Source: Clostridium sp.
GTDB lineage: Bacteria > Bacillota > Clostridia > TANB77 > CAG-508
Assembly: GCA_018371855.1 (NCBI GenBank)
Contig: JAHAKD010000002.1
Location: 1-64,000, forward strand
Direction of reading: 5' to 3'
Length of the DNA stretch: 64,000 bases
The position numbers and the translations under genes are program-made. Numbering within the stretch: the stretch's first letter is position 1; each line of letters opens with the position of its first letter. Positions 50,813 to 60,277 of the stretch are shown piece by piece. The notes below the pieces were generated by a model that was not told the DNA's origin, did no database searches, and saw only the letters and a list, made by a program, of their open reading frames with translations.

Positions 50813-51523
50813 ATGGAATTTCATGCTAATGAAGGAAAAAATGTAGAAATAGAGGTTAATGGAGAAGTTTATTTAAGACATGCAATTAAAACAAGATTTG
50901 TAAAACAAGGAGATAGTTATATAGATTTATTTAAAGAATATGTTTCACCAATATATCAAGAGGGAGATATAATATCAAGCAGTGAAAAAATAATCGCGTT
51001 ATGTCAAAATAGAGTATTAAAAAGAGAAGATATAAAAGTAGGATTTTGGGCAAAATTTTTATCTAAATTCGCACATAAAACTACTGCAGGTGTAGGTGTT
51101 GGTGAACCAATCAAAATGCAATTTGCTATTAATCAAGTAGGACTATTAAAAGTACTATGGGCAAGCTTAGCAAGTGCGGTTACAAAATTATTTGGTAAAA
51201 AAGGAGTATTTTACGAAATAGTTGGACAAGAAGTAAGTGGGTTAGATGGTTTTTATGACCATGTATGGAAAGAATATGGAGATATAGGAATTTTATTACC
51301 AGAAAATCCATCAAAAGTGTGTAACGAAATACATGATGAATTAGGAATTTCTTGTATGATTGTTGATGCTAATGACTTAGGACAAGAAGTAATAGGTCAT
51401 TCAGATGATATAAAACTAACAGAAGAAGAACTAAAAGGATTAATAAGGGATAATCCAACAGGTCAAGGACATGAACAAACACCATTGATTTTAATAAGAA
51501 AAAAAACAGCAAATAAAGAATAA
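50813..51523 (+). CDS. Coenzyme F420:L-glutamate ligase-like (CofE-like) protein
   Basis: A 236-residue protein. The start at 50813 follows GAAAGGTGG; an ATG at 50792 lies before it. The pattern YQEGDIISSSEKIIALCQNR, then DHVWKEYGDIGILLPENPSK, and CMIVDANDLGQEVIG resembles the F420-0:gamma-glutamyl ligase domain (PF01996), which in F420 makers adds glutamate tails. Nothing else in the window suggests F420, so the protein probably has another amide-ligase role. Short intergenic gaps; the VanY gene follows 54 bases later. Confidence 0.72.
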   Translation: MEFHANEGKNVEIEVNGEVYLRHAIKTRFVKQGDSYIDLFKEYVSPIYQEGDIISSSEKIIALCQNRVLKREDIKVGFWAKFLSKFAHKTTAGVGVGEPIKMQFAINQVGLLKVLWASLASAVTKLFGKKGVFYEIVGQEVSGLDGFYDHVWKEYGDIGILLPENPSKVCNEIHDELGISCMIVDANDLGQEVIGHSDDIKLTEEELKGLIRDNPTGQGHEQTPLILIRKKTANKE

Positions 51524-51577
51524 TTTAAAAATTAAAAGTCCATATGTAAATATGGGCTTTTTAAGGAGAAATACATA

Positions 51578-52261
51578 ATGAAAAAAAAGAAAAAGAAAAA
51601 TTCCTCAAAAGTAATTCTTATTATAATTTTTATTGGTATATTGGTATTTTTGTATCAAGAAGGTTATATAAAGTTTGATACATATGCTATAAATACAAAT
51701 ACTATGGAAGTAGAGGATAATATGAATGTTGTTTTAGTAAATGGAACTAATAAAATACCAGACGATTATACAGCAAATTTAGTAAAATATAATGGGGATT
51801 TGGTTGACAGTAGTATTATTAATGATTTAGAAGATATGTTTAAAGATGCTAAAAAAGATGGCGTTAATTTAAATATAAATACTGCCTATAGGGATAAAGA
51901 AGAGCAACAAGATATATATGATAGAAGAATTAAAGCATACAAAAATGAAGGAATGACAGAAAAAGAAGCAATAGAGAAAACAAATTCTGAAGTTCAAAAA
52001 CCAGGTTATTCTGAACACGAAACTGGACTTGCAATAGATTTTAGTAATCCTAGCAATCCAGAAGATAATGAACCCATGTGGGAATGGTTAAATGCAAATA
52101 GTTACAAATATGGTTTTATATTAAGATATCCTAAAGATAAAATTGATATAACAAAAGTTTCTAACGAGGAATGGCATTACAGATATGTAGGAAAAGATGT
52201 TGCAAAAGAAATGAAAAACACAGGGGAATGTTTAGAAGAATATATAAATAGAGTATTGTAA
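51578..52261 (+). CDS. D-alanyl-D-alanine carboxypeptidase, VanY family (M15B)
   Basis: A 227-residue protein with a Lys-rich start (KKKKKKNSSK), one membrane anchor (about residues 11-26) and an outer zinc peptidase domain. The zinc motifs are SEHETGLAIDFS (SxHxxGxAxD, near residue 148) and EEWHYRYVG (ExWHxRY, near 206). It trims the terminal D-Ala of peptidoglycan stem peptides. AAGGAG precedes the ATG. No resistance genes (vanH/A/X) are nearby, so a housekeeping wall-trimming role is likely. Confidence 0.93.
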   Translation: MKKKKKKNSSKVILIIIFIGILVFLYQEGYIKFDTYAINTNTMEVEDNMNVVLVNGTNKIPDDYTANLVKYNGDLVDSSIINDLEDMFKDAKKDGVNLNINTAYRDKEEQQDIYDRRIKAYKNEGMTEKEAIEKTNSEVQKPGYSEHETGLAIDFSNPSNPEDNEPMWEWLNANSYKYGFILRYPKDKIDITKVSNEEWHYRYVGKDVAKEMKNTGECLEEYINRVL

Positions 52262-52284
52262 AAATATTGCAATATTGGTATAAT
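52256..52284 (+). promoter_or_regulatory. Promoter of the serpin-like gene
   Basis: TTGTAA (52256-52261), 17 bases, TATAAT (52279-52284) with an extended TG. It begins at the vanY stop codon. Confidence 0.65.
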
Positions 52285-52306
52285 GGCAAAAAATGAGGTG
52301 GAAAAT

Positions 52307-53425
52307 ATGGAAAATAAAAAAGTCAATATAGTTCTATTTATTGTTCTAATAGCTATAATCGTCGCAATTATAGTTTTAATAGGTAAATATAATGAACAGA
52401 TTGCAGAAAAGGCACAAGATATTATTCAAAATACAATTGCACCAGTTTTTACAGCAGAAGATGATGGTGTAAAAATAGTTCCTACTTTATCCGATAAGGT
52501 TAAAGGAAATACTATGTGGTGTGGTACATTCCAAATAGTTTGGAATGATTTAAAAAATGAGATTGTTAAGCAAGATATAGAATTTTCTCCTCAACTAGAC
52601 TGTGTAGATAACCTTAATAAATCTACTTTTTCAGCAGATATGATTTCAGAAGAAGATTATTATAAAACTTATGGGGTAATCTCGCCAGAATTAAAAACAC
52701 AAATAGAAACAGATTTAAATAATAAATTTGGAAAAACAAGCGATTTTATAAATAATTTTAATTGGAATACAGATGCAAATGCTAAAAAATATCTATTATA
52801 TGCAATGCTTGTAAAAGACCTAAAATTTGCAACACCTTTTGATGATTTAGAAACAGGAGATTTTGCAGGAAAAGATACTAAAACAAGTTACTTTGGTTTA
52901 AAAGCAAACTCTAATTCAGAAGCAAGAAGCCAGATTAGTGTATTATATTATAACAACGAAAATGATAAAGCTATATCAATAGCAACTACAACAAATGATG
53001 AAATAATTTTGTGTAGAACAAATACAATACAAAATTTTAATCAGATTTGGGAAAAAATAACTAATGAAAGAACAAATTATACAGGAAATACTTTATTAGA
53101 AGAAGCTGAGATTTTGCAAGTCCCAGAAATTAGTATTAATTCTGAGAAAGAATATACAGATTTAGAAAATAAAGAATTCGAAGATGTTAATGGCGAAAAA
53201 TTAACAATAGAAAAAGCAATGCAAACTATCGAATTTGAATTAAACAAAGAAGGTGCAAAATTAACTAGCGAAGCTGGTATGGCTGTTACAACAAATGCAG
53301 TAGAGCCACAAGATATTAGAGATTTTTCTTTTAATGATGAATTTATAATATTCTTAAAAGAAAAAGATAAAGAATTACCATATTTTGCATTAAATGTGTC
53401 TAATATAGAAGATTTTCAAAAATAA
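52307..53425 (+). CDS. Membrane-anchored protein with serpin-like features
   Basis: A 372-residue protein. The start at 52307 follows GAGGTGGAAAAT; an ATG at 52283 sits within the -10 and is excluded. One anchor (about residues 8-27), then an outer domain. KKYLLYAMLVKDLKFATPFD near residue 161 resembles the serpin strand and helix LvLvNAIYFKGkWe.pF; near the C-terminus EGAKLTSEAGMAVTTNA looks like a serpin hinge before the reactive loop and FSFNDEFIIFLKEKDKELPY like the terminal strand FxxxxPFxFxIxd. Similarity is by pattern only; it could be an unrelated family. Confidence 0.5.
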   Translation: MENKKVNIVLFIVLIAIIVAIIVLIGKYNEQIAEKAQDIIQNTIAPVFTAEDDGVKIVPTLSDKVKGNTMWCGTFQIVWNDLKNEIVKQDIEFSPQLDCVDNLNKSTFSADMISEEDYYKTYGVISPELKTQIETDLNNKFGKTSDFINNFNWNTDANAKKYLLYAMLVKDLKFATPFDDLETGDFAGKDTKTSYFGLKANSNSEARSQISVLYYNNENDKAISIATTTNDEIILCRTNTIQNFNQIWEKITNERTNYTGNTLLEEAEILQVPEISINSEKEYTDLENKEFEDVNGEKLTIEKAMQTIEFELNKEGAKLTSEAGMAVTTNAVEPQDIRDFSFNDEFIIFLKEKDKELPYFALNVSNIEDFQK

Positions 53426-53480
53426 ATTATACCAAAAAGACTATCTAATTTTTTAATTTAAGACTTTTATAACCTCTGCA

Positions 53481-53518
53481 AAATCACTTATTTCTTTTTA
53501 AGAGATAAGTGATTTTTC
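53481..53518 (+). terminator. Terminator after the serpin-like gene
   Basis: AAATCACTTATTTC pairs with GAGATAAGTGATTT (one wobble), then TTTC. Confidence 0.8.
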
Positions 53519-53600
53519 TATTTAATTATTTTACAACTAAATAAAATATGATAAAATATAAGACATAAATTAGAGCAAGGCAAATAAGAAAGGAAGAAAA

Positions 53601-54509
53601 ATGACAACAGCAAAATTATTTGTTATAGTGAAAATACTATTAGCTATAATATTAATTGGAACAATATGTGCAGTAGTGTTAATTATATATTTGTTTAAGG
53701 GAGATATAAAAGCAAGAGTACCGGGATACGTCAAAAAAGGATATAATTTAAGTAAATACGAAGTAGAAAATAGACCAGTATATATAATGCAGCCAAAAGA
53801 AGGTGTAACAAATGATTTAGTAATAATGTATGTTCATGGTGGCTCATATGTTGCAGATTTAGAAAAAGAGCATTGGAAAACATGTGGAGATATTATAAAT
53901 CAATTGGGATGTACAATCATACTTCCAGATTATCCACTTACTCCAAAATATCACTATAAAGATACTATTAACATGATGGAATCACTTTATAAAAAAGTTA
54001 TACAGCAAGTAGAACTATCTAATTTTGTAGTAATGGGAGATTCGGCTGGTGGAGGTTTAGCATTAGCTTTAGTAGAAAAAATGGGAGAAGAAAATATAGC
54101 TATGCCAAATCAAACAATACTAATATCACCATGGTTAGATGTAAGGATGAATAATCCTAAAATTGCAGAAATAGAAGAAAATGATCCTATGCTTAATAAA
54201 GCAGCACTAAAATTAGCTGGCGAAAATTATGCAGGAAAAGATGGAATAGATAGTTATTTAGTAAACCCTGTAGATGGACCATTAGATAAATTACAAAATG
54301 TGTCTATTTTTACAGGAACATATGATATATTAAATGCAGATGTGGGAGTATTAAAGGAAAGAGCGGAAAAAGCTGGAACTAATATTAATGTTTATGAAAC
54401 AGAGCAAGCAACACATATTTGGCTTTTATATAAATACAAGGATAAAGAAAATGACCCACTAGTGCAAGAGCCTTATAAACAAATGATAGAATTATTAAAA
54501 AATAATTAA
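53601..54509 (+). CDS. Alpha/beta hydrolase, hormone-sensitive-lipase type esterase
   Basis: A 302-residue protein with an N-terminal membrane segment (about residues 10-31). The oxyanion motif is YVHGGSYVADLE near residue 78, the nucleophile elbow VVMGDSAGGGLAL near 147, and the acid/His pair comes in FTGTYDILNADV and EQATHIWLL. It likely cleaves short acyl esters. It is 11 bases upstream of an HxxxDG acyltransferase and then a DUF6320 gene, a set that suggests making and breaking of one ester. Confidence 0.88.
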   Translation: MTTAKLFVIVKILLAIILIGTICAVVLIIYLFKGDIKARVPGYVKKGYNLSKYEVENRPVYIMQPKEGVTNDLVIMYVHGGSYVADLEKEHWKTCGDIINQLGCTIILPDYPLTPKYHYKDTINMMESLYKKVIQQVELSNFVVMGDSAGGGLALALVEKMGEENIAMPNQTILISPWLDVRMNNPKIAEIEENDPMLNKAALKLAGENYAGKDGIDSYLVNPVDGPLDKLQNVSIFTGTYDILNADVGVLKERAEKAGTNINVYETEQATHIWLLYKYKDKENDPLVQEPYKQMIELLKNN

Positions 54510-54520
54510 GGAGCTAAAAA

Positions 54521-55792
54521 ATGAGAAGAAAAGAAAAAAAGGAATTAGTTTGGAGAAGACTTGATAATTCTGCTAAGATATTCCCATTATCTTCTAGCAG
54601 AAAATATAGTAGTGTTTTTAGAATATCTGCTGTAATGAAGGATAAAGTTAGTCCAAAACTATTAGAAAAAGCTGTAAATAATGCACTTAATAAGTTTGAA
54701 TTCTTTAAAGTAAGATTAAGAAAGGGATTTTTTTGGTATTATTTTGAGTATAATGATAAAAAAATAGTAATAGAAGAAGAAAAAGACTATCCATGCAAAT
54801 ATATTGATCCAAACACCAACAATGATTATTTATTTAAAGTTACTTATTTTGATAGAAAAATCAATATAGATATTTTTCATTCATTAACAGATGGAAATAG
54901 TGCGGTACAATTTTTTAAAGAAATAGTTTATCAATATATAGAAATAGAATATTCAAAAAACTTCAAAAATGTAGTAAGAACAGACAGAAAATTTGATTTT
55001 AATATAGAAGATAGCTATTTAAAAAACTATAATAAAAAAGCTAAGAATAATTCTATTAGTAAAAAGGCATATATTTTAAAAGGAAGAAAGATTCCATTTG
55101 AAGCCATAAGAGCAACGCATGAAATTATAGATTTAACTAAGTTAAAAGAAATTAGCAAGCAAAAGGGAGTTACTATTACTCAATTTTTAACAGCGGTATT
55201 AATAAAGTCTATTTATTTAGGCAATATGAAGAATACTACTAGTAATAAGCCTATAAAAATTTGTGTGCCTGTAAATTTGAAAAAGTATTTTAAATCCAAG
55301 ACATTAAGCAATTTCTTTTCATATATAACAGTTACAGCAGATGGTAAAAAAGTAGATTTTGATAATTTAGATGATATTTTAGAATTAGTAAAATCTGATT
55401 TTGAAAATTTACTAAAACCAGAAGAAGTAATGAAAACAATGTCATTAAATGTTAAACTAGGAAATAACTTTTTTATAAGAATTATTCCTCTTGTTATGAA
55501 GCAAATATTTGTAAGATTAAGTTATTTAGAAATTAGAAAATACACAACAACTACTTTTTCAAATATTGGAAGAATTGGTATTATCGCAGACTACCAAAAA
55601 TATATAGAAGACTTTTTCTTTTTAATTGCTCCAGAAAGAGTTGAAAAAATAAAATGTTCAACATGTTCGTATGAAGATAAAATGTTTTTTACATTTACAT
55701 CGATATTAATGCAAACAAAGATAGAAGAAGAATTTAAAAAGATTTTAGAAGAATTAGGAATTCATGTTGAAATAGAAAGTAATGGTGTTTAA
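54521..55792 (+). CDS. Alcohol acetyltransferase / condensation-type acyltransferase
   Basis: A 423-residue protein of the chloramphenicol acetyltransferase-like fold. The catalytic motif is HSLTDGNSAVQFF (HxxxDG) near residue 124; the N-terminal block SSSRKYSSVFRISAVMKDKV and the second-half KICVPVNLKKYFKSKTLSNF are typical of the 'alcohol acetyltransferase' group in Clostridia. No carrier-protein gene is near, so it probably uses acyl-CoA. AAGGAGC precedes the ATG. It is coupled to the esterase upstream and the DUF6320 gene downstream. Confidence 0.78.
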   Translation: MRRKEKKELVWRRLDNSAKIFPLSSSRKYSSVFRISAVMKDKVSPKLLEKAVNNALNKFEFFKVRLRKGFFWYYFEYNDKKIVIEEEKDYPCKYIDPNTNNDYLFKVTYFDRKINIDIFHSLTDGNSAVQFFKEIVYQYIEIEYSKNFKNVVRTDRKFDFNIEDSYLKNYNKKAKNNSISKKAYILKGRKIPFEAIRATHEIIDLTKLKEISKQKGVTITQFLTAVLIKSIYLGNMKNTTSNKPIKICVPVNLKKYFKSKTLSNFFSYITVTADGKKVDFDNLDDILELVKSDFENLLKPEEVMKTMSLNVKLGNNFFIRIIPLVMKQIFVRLSYLEIRKYTTTTFSNIGRIGIIADYQKYIEDFFFLIAPERVEKIKCSTCSYEDKMFFTFTSILMQTKIEEEFKKILEELGIHVEIESNGV

Positions 55793-55793
55793 T

Positions 55794-56357
55794 ATGTTAT
55801 ATCCAAAATTATCTAATATAAAAAGAAATAATATAATCTTAATTGCATCAATAGCAATATCTATCATTATTATTAATATTTTGTTAATTATAAATGTTCT
55901 TGTAGATAAAACAAACCATTGGTCAATGCTTTGCATAGCAGGGATAATATATGTATACGGAACGGTAATTTATACTAAAAAAAGAAATATAAATATTGCC
56001 TCAAATGTATTCGTACAATGCTTATTAGTGTCACTATTAATATTGGCAATAGACTATTTTTTGGGGTATAGTGGCTGGTCAATAAATATAGCGATACCAA
56101 TAGTAATTATGGTAGCTAATTCAACACTTATGGTTTTAACAATTGTAAGTAGAAAAAGATATATGAGATATGCAATGTATCATATGTTAACATTTTTATT
56201 TAGTATGGTTCAATTAATATTATTATTTTGTGGAGTACTGGAAAATAAAGTTTTAACAATTGTTGCAAGTGGAATAGCAGGACTTTCATTATTGCTAACA
56301 GTAATTTTATGTGGCAAGGCAATGTGGGAAGAAACCAAGAAAAGATTACACATGTAG
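55794..56357 (+). CDS. DUF6320 membrane protein
   Basis: A 187-residue protein with six membrane segments. The start at 55794 comes 1 base after the upstream stop; an ATG at 55782 inside the previous gene is an alternative. LYPKLSNIKRNNIILI at the start, then YVYGTVIYTKKRNINIAS and DYFLGYSGWSINIAIPI, are the DUF6320 core; the N-terminal zinc ribbon common in this family is absent. Genes of this family regularly follow the acyltransferase seen just upstream. Confidence 0.72.
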   Translation: MLYPKLSNIKRNNIILIASIAISIIIINILLIINVLVDKTNHWSMLCIAGIIYVYGTVIYTKKRNINIASNVFVQCLLVSLLILAIDYFLGYSGWSINIAIPIVIMVANSTLMVLTIVSRKRYMRYAMYHMLTFLFSMVQLILLFCGVLENKVLTIVASGIAGLSLLLTVILCGKAMWEETKKRLHM

Positions 56358-56415
56358 GGAATGGGGGACGTTCCTTTTTTCCTTTTTCGGGATATAAACA
56401 TCGTCCCAAAATCCC
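56357..56415. repeat. GGGACG imperfect palindrome, copy 2
   Basis: GGGAATGGGGGACG at the left pairs with CGTCCCAAAATCCC at the right; the core GGGACGTTCCTTTTTTCC nearly repeats that of copy 1 at 18389. It begins at the stop of the DUF6320 gene and may be its terminator. Confidence 0.6.
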
Positions 56416-56466
56416 GAAGAACCTTAACAAGGCGAAAATCATAAACTACAATAAGTAGGTGAGTTT

Positions 56467-57888
56467 ATGAAAAGAATTGTTAAGGTTATTTTTTTTGTTT
56501 ATATAATTACTAATTTTTTAATTATATTTCAGCCTAATATTTATGCAATTGAACCTGCAGGAAGAGTATATGAAGGAATAGATGTTAGTGGCTGGCAAGG
56601 AAAAATAGATTTTTCACAAGTAAAAAATTCTGGTATAGACTTTGTGTACATAAAATCTAGTGAAGGTCAAAATACAGTTGATAGCTATTTTCGTAGAAAT
56701 TATGAAGAAGCTAGAAGTAATGGGCTTAATATAGGGTTTTATCATTATGTAAGAGCGCGAACTACGGAAGAGGCTATATTAGAAGCAGAACATTTTGCAA
56801 ATACAATAGCAGGAACTGTTCCAACTTGTAAATTAGCTATGGATTTTGAAAATTTCGGAAATTTATCAATAAGTGAAATAAATGAAATTGCTAAAGTATT
56901 TTTAGAAAGAGTACAAGAACTAACAAATAAAGAAATGATAATTTATAGTAATACATCATCAGCCAGAACTATATTTAGTTGGGAACTTGCAAACGAGTAT
57001 CCTTTATGGGTAGCACAGTATTACGTAAATAATCCGTCAGATAATGGTAAATGGAGCGTATGGGAAGGATTTCAATATACAGATAGAGGAACTGTACCAG
57101 GAATAAACGGTTATGTTGATAGAGATAGATTTACAAGCAAGATATTATTAGATAGTAAAGAAGAAATACCAAGTAATGAAGAAAACAATGAAAATAGCGA
57201 AAATACAGGTGATGCTAGCAATTATATAAGATATACAATTCAAAGAGGAGATACATTATCAGAAATAGCACAAAGATATAATACAACTGTTAATGAACTT
57301 GTAAGATTAAATAATATACAAAGTCCTAATATGATTTATGCTAATGAAACATTATTAATACCAACTAAAAATAATTCTATAAGTACGGGTAGTGATGATA
57401 AAAATAATACAATTTATATTGTACAAAGGGGAGACACTTTATATAGTATTGCAAAAAGATTTAATACGACTGTAAAAAACATTGTAAATAATAATGGCAT
57501 TTCTAACCAAAATCTTATATATCCTGGGCAAAGATTAATAATTGCTAAAAGTACTGCTAATATACAAACAAAATATATGAGCTATAGAATTAAAAAAGGA
57601 GATACTTTATGGGGAATTGCTAATAAATATAATACTAATGTAAATGAACTTGCAAATATAAATAGAATTATAAATGTTAATAGAATATATATTAATCAGG
57701 TAATACGAATACCTGTAAATATAAGCATAGGTGAATATGACTGTGGACATTGCATATATACTGTAAGAAGAGGAGATACACTTAGTACAATAGCAAATCG
57801 ATTTGGAAAAAATATAAATGAAATAGCAGAACTAAATGACATAAAAAATGTAAATTACATTTATGTAGGGCAAAAATTAAGAATATAA
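56467..57888 (+). CDS. GH25 muramidase with four LysM domains
   Basis: A 473-residue secreted lysozyme. A signal peptide (about residues 1-27, cut near YAIE) precedes a GH25 domain (about 37-225): YEGIDVSGWQGKIDFSQVKN holds the first Asp, LAMDFENFG the catalytic Asp/Glu pair, and WEGFQYTDRG the C-terminal strand. Four LysM repeats follow at about 255-302, 319-365, 377-423 and 430-473, each with a GDTLxxIAxxxxT core. It cuts the glycan of peptidoglycan. GTAGGTGAG lies before the ATG. Monocistronic. Confidence 0.94.
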   Translation: MKRIVKVIFFVYIITNFLIIFQPNIYAIEPAGRVYEGIDVSGWQGKIDFSQVKNSGIDFVYIKSSEGQNTVDSYFRRNYEEARSNGLNIGFYHYVRARTTEEAILEAEHFANTIAGTVPTCKLAMDFENFGNLSISEINEIAKVFLERVQELTNKEMIIYSNTSSARTIFSWELANEYPLWVAQYYVNNPSDNGKWSVWEGFQYTDRGTVPGINGYVDRDRFTSKILLDSKEEIPSNEENNENSENTGDASNYIRYTIQRGDTLSEIAQRYNTTVNELVRLNNIQSPNMIYANETLLIPTKNNSISTGSDDKNNTIYIVQRGDTLYSIAKRFNTTVKNIVNNNGISNQNLIYPGQRLIIAKSTANIQTKYMSYRIKKGDTLWGIANKYNTNVNELANINRIINVNRIYINQVIRIPVNISIGEYDCGHCIYTVRRGDTLSTIANRFGKNINEIAELNDIKNVNYIYVGQKLRI

Positions 57889-57965
57889 AGGTGTTTTATT
57901 GACGAAAAAATTAGTTTATTATATACTAAAAGCAGAAAATTTTTCTATAAATTAGGAGGATGCTT

Positions 57966-58664
57966 ATGCAAAAGATAAATAGAAAAATAAGTTTAGTTGT
58001 AATAATGCTATTAATGATTTTTGCAATGAATACTTCTTGTTTTGCAGCAAATACTGTAAGTACAAGAGCACGTAGTATAGCTAGTAATAATTCTACAGAA
58101 AATGAAGTAACAAATACTACAAATCAAGTTGCAAATGAAGTTGTAGAAAATACAGTAGCAGAGAATGATGATATAGAACTTGCTTATCCGGCTATAAAAA
58201 AAGAGAATACAAAATTTGGGCCATTAACAATGGAACAAGTAATTGGAGGAGCAGCAGTATTATTATGTTTTGTTGGCATTATTCTTGCTATTTCATTATA
58301 TTCAAGGAGCAGAGCTGACGAAGATGATTGGGATGAAGATGATTATATAAATGAAGAGACAGAAATAGAAAGACAAGAACCAAAAGCTATGAAAGAGCTT
58401 AAAGATGAGGCAGCCGCTAAAAATCCAAAGGCTATACAGGAAATAGAAGATGAGAAAAAATTAGAAGAAATACGTAAAGCAAAGGAAGAAAACAAAGAAG
58501 ATGTACTTAATAATAAAGAAATAGAAGAAAAAATAGAAAATAAAGAAGATACAGCATCTTTAAATTATAGACATCAAAGAGCATTAGATGATTTTTACAA
58601 TTATGCAGAAGAGATAAAACAAGAGAAAAAGACAAAAAGAGGAAGAGGTAAACACTCAATGTAA
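57966..58664 (+). CDS. Secreted/membrane protein with acidic cytoplasmic tail, unknown
   Basis: A 232-residue protein. The start at 57966 (6 bases after AGGAGG) is chosen over 57960, which abuts the ribosome site. A signal peptide (about residues 1-27, FAA cut) leads an Asn/Thr/Glu-rich outer segment of about 60 residues, one membrane helix (about 90-110) and a highly charged tail (DEDDWDEDDYINEE and many Glu/Lys) of about 120 residues ending in KKTKRGRGKH. No family recognised. A terminator follows. Confidence 0.6.
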   Translation: MQKINRKISLVVIMLLMIFAMNTSCFAANTVSTRARSIASNNSTENEVTNTTNQVANEVVENTVAENDDIELAYPAIKKENTKFGPLTMEQVIGGAAVLLCFVGIILAISLYSRSRADEDDWDEDDYINEETEIERQEPKAMKELKDEAAAKNPKAIQEIEDEKKLEEIRKAKEENKEDVLNNKEIEEKIENKEDTASLNYRHQRALDDFYNYAEEIKQEKKTKRGRGKHSM

Positions 58665-58678
58665 GAGTTTATTAATAC

Positions 58679-58704
58679 AAAAGCTACCAGATGGTAGCTT
58701 TTTG
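58679..58704 (+). terminator. Terminator after gene 57966
   Basis: AAAAGCTACC pairs with GGTAGCTTTT around AGAT, followed by TG. Confidence 0.85.
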
Positions 58705-58735
58705 TATGTAAGAAAAATATTTAAAGAGGGAAAAA

Positions 58736-60205
58736 ATGAAGTCTAAAGAAAAATTAATCATTGTATTACTATCAATAGTTATTGCAGGAATTAGCTATTG
58801 GTTTTTCTGGGATGGATATTATTCTATAGATACATATAGAATAATATCGCAAGGATATACAGATTATGCATTAAAAGATGCATATATAAGAGATGGAAGA
58901 TTATTTCTTGCAGGAATTGTAAGTTTGGTTGGGATAATAAATCCAAGCTATAAGGTATGGTATATTATAAATTTAGCACTTACAATTTTTATATCTGCAA
59001 TTACAGTTTTACAGTTGTATATGATTATAAATCATTATAAAAAAGCGAAGAATATAAAAAATAAATGCATATACTTTTTAGTTAGTCATACATTTATTTT
59101 TAATTTCGTTCAGATAGATACTATGCAATTCATTGAGGCTTTTGCAATTGCAACAAGTATTTTATTATATATATTATCACTAAAAAATACTGTAATAAAT
59201 AAAAACAAAAAAACGGGACTTATATATGCTGTTTTAGGAATGTTATGGTATCAAGGAACAGTCACTATATATATAGCAACTGCATTTTTAATGTGCTTAT
59301 TAGAAAACAAAAAAATTAATAAAGAATTTTTTAAGAAAATATTAAGTCCAGCAATTATTATTATAATCTCTGCAATATTAAACTTTTTAATAGTAAGTAT
59401 AGTTCCATATATTACTAAATTAGAACTTACAGAGAGATTTCCAAGTGTAGAAAAATATATGAGCATATTGAAAAGAAACATTATGCAGATGGATGATTTT
59501 CTTATAGATTGCTGCGGATATTTTCCTAAATATATTTTTGTTAGTGCTAGCTTATTAATATTAATAGTAATATTCTTATATGGAATAAAGAATAAAAACG
59601 TTACACAGCCTATAAATGCATTAATAGTGTTTTATATATACATAGTTTCTATATTTATATTTTTCCCAATACAATCAATAGAATTATGCTTTAGATGTGC
59701 ATTATCATTAGGAGCAGCTATACCAGCGTTATTTATTTATATGATATGTAATATGGAAATGTTAGAAGGTAAAAAAATATATATAAATATATTAACAAGT
59801 ATGGTAATACTGTATTTTATATTAAGTATATTTAATACTGTAAAAGTAACAAGTGAATTTAAACTTGCAAATGAATTAGATGAAAGATTTGTAAAAAGAA
59901 TAGAAACAGAAGCTAAAAATTTACAAGACCAAGGAATAAATGTACAAAAATATGCAGTATATTATACTACAAATGGCAATAGGTTAAATGAATTATACAA
60001 TTCAGAAATTACATTTTATAATTCATATTATTTATTATCAAGAGATTTTAATAATATGTTTGGAATATATGGGGACAAAAATATTAAACTCGAGAAACAA
60101 TTTGCGGATAAAGAAATTGTAGATAAGTATTTTGAGAACCCAAGCAATGAAGAAATACAAATCAAATATATAGATGAGATTCTTTATGTAGTGGTAGATT
60201 TATAA
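58736..60205 (+). CDS. GtrII-type glucosyltransferase-domain membrane protein
   Basis: A 489-residue polytopic protein with about ten membrane segments. SIDTYRIISQGYTDYALKDA, then YIRDGRLFLAG, is the first outer loop of the GtrII (Glucos_trans_II, PF14264) family, with the DTYR and DGR residues expected for lipid-linked sugar transfer. The last 100 residues form an outer domain. Targets in this family are O-antigen or teichoic acid chains. GAGGG lies before the ATG; lysS starts separately from its own promoter. Confidence 0.78.
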   Translation: MKSKEKLIIVLLSIVIAGISYWFFWDGYYSIDTYRIISQGYTDYALKDAYIRDGRLFLAGIVSLVGIINPSYKVWYIINLALTIFISAITVLQLYMIINHYKKAKNIKNKCIYFLVSHTFIFNFVQIDTMQFIEAFAIATSILLYILSLKNTVINKNKKTGLIYAVLGMLWYQGTVTIYIATAFLMCLLENKKINKEFFKKILSPAIIIIISAILNFLIVSIVPYITKLELTERFPSVEKYMSILKRNIMQMDDFLIDCCGYFPKYIFVSASLLILIVIFLYGIKNKNVTQPINALIVFYIYIVSIFIFFPIQSIELCFRCALSLGAAIPALFIYMICNMEMLEGKKIYINILTSMVILYFILSIFNTVKVTSEFKLANELDERFVKRIETEAKNLQDQGINVQKYAVYYTTNGNRLNELYNSEITFYNSYYLLSRDFNNMFGIYGDKNIKLEKQFADKEIVDKYFENPSNEEIQIKYIDEILYVVVDL

Positions 60206-60214
60206 TGCTACAGG

Positions 60215-60243
60215 TTTACAATATTAGAAATTTGTTATATAAT
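60215..60243 (+). promoter_or_regulatory. Promoter of lysS
   Basis: TTTACA (60215-60220), 17 bases, TATAAT (60238-60243). Confidence 0.75.
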
Positions 60244-60277
60244 AGGGCAAGATTTTAACAAGGAAAGGGAGATTTTA

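Noticed and set aside
60206..60277. T-box or other leader before lysS
   Set aside because: The space between the promoter and the start codon is about 30 bases, too short for a T-box.
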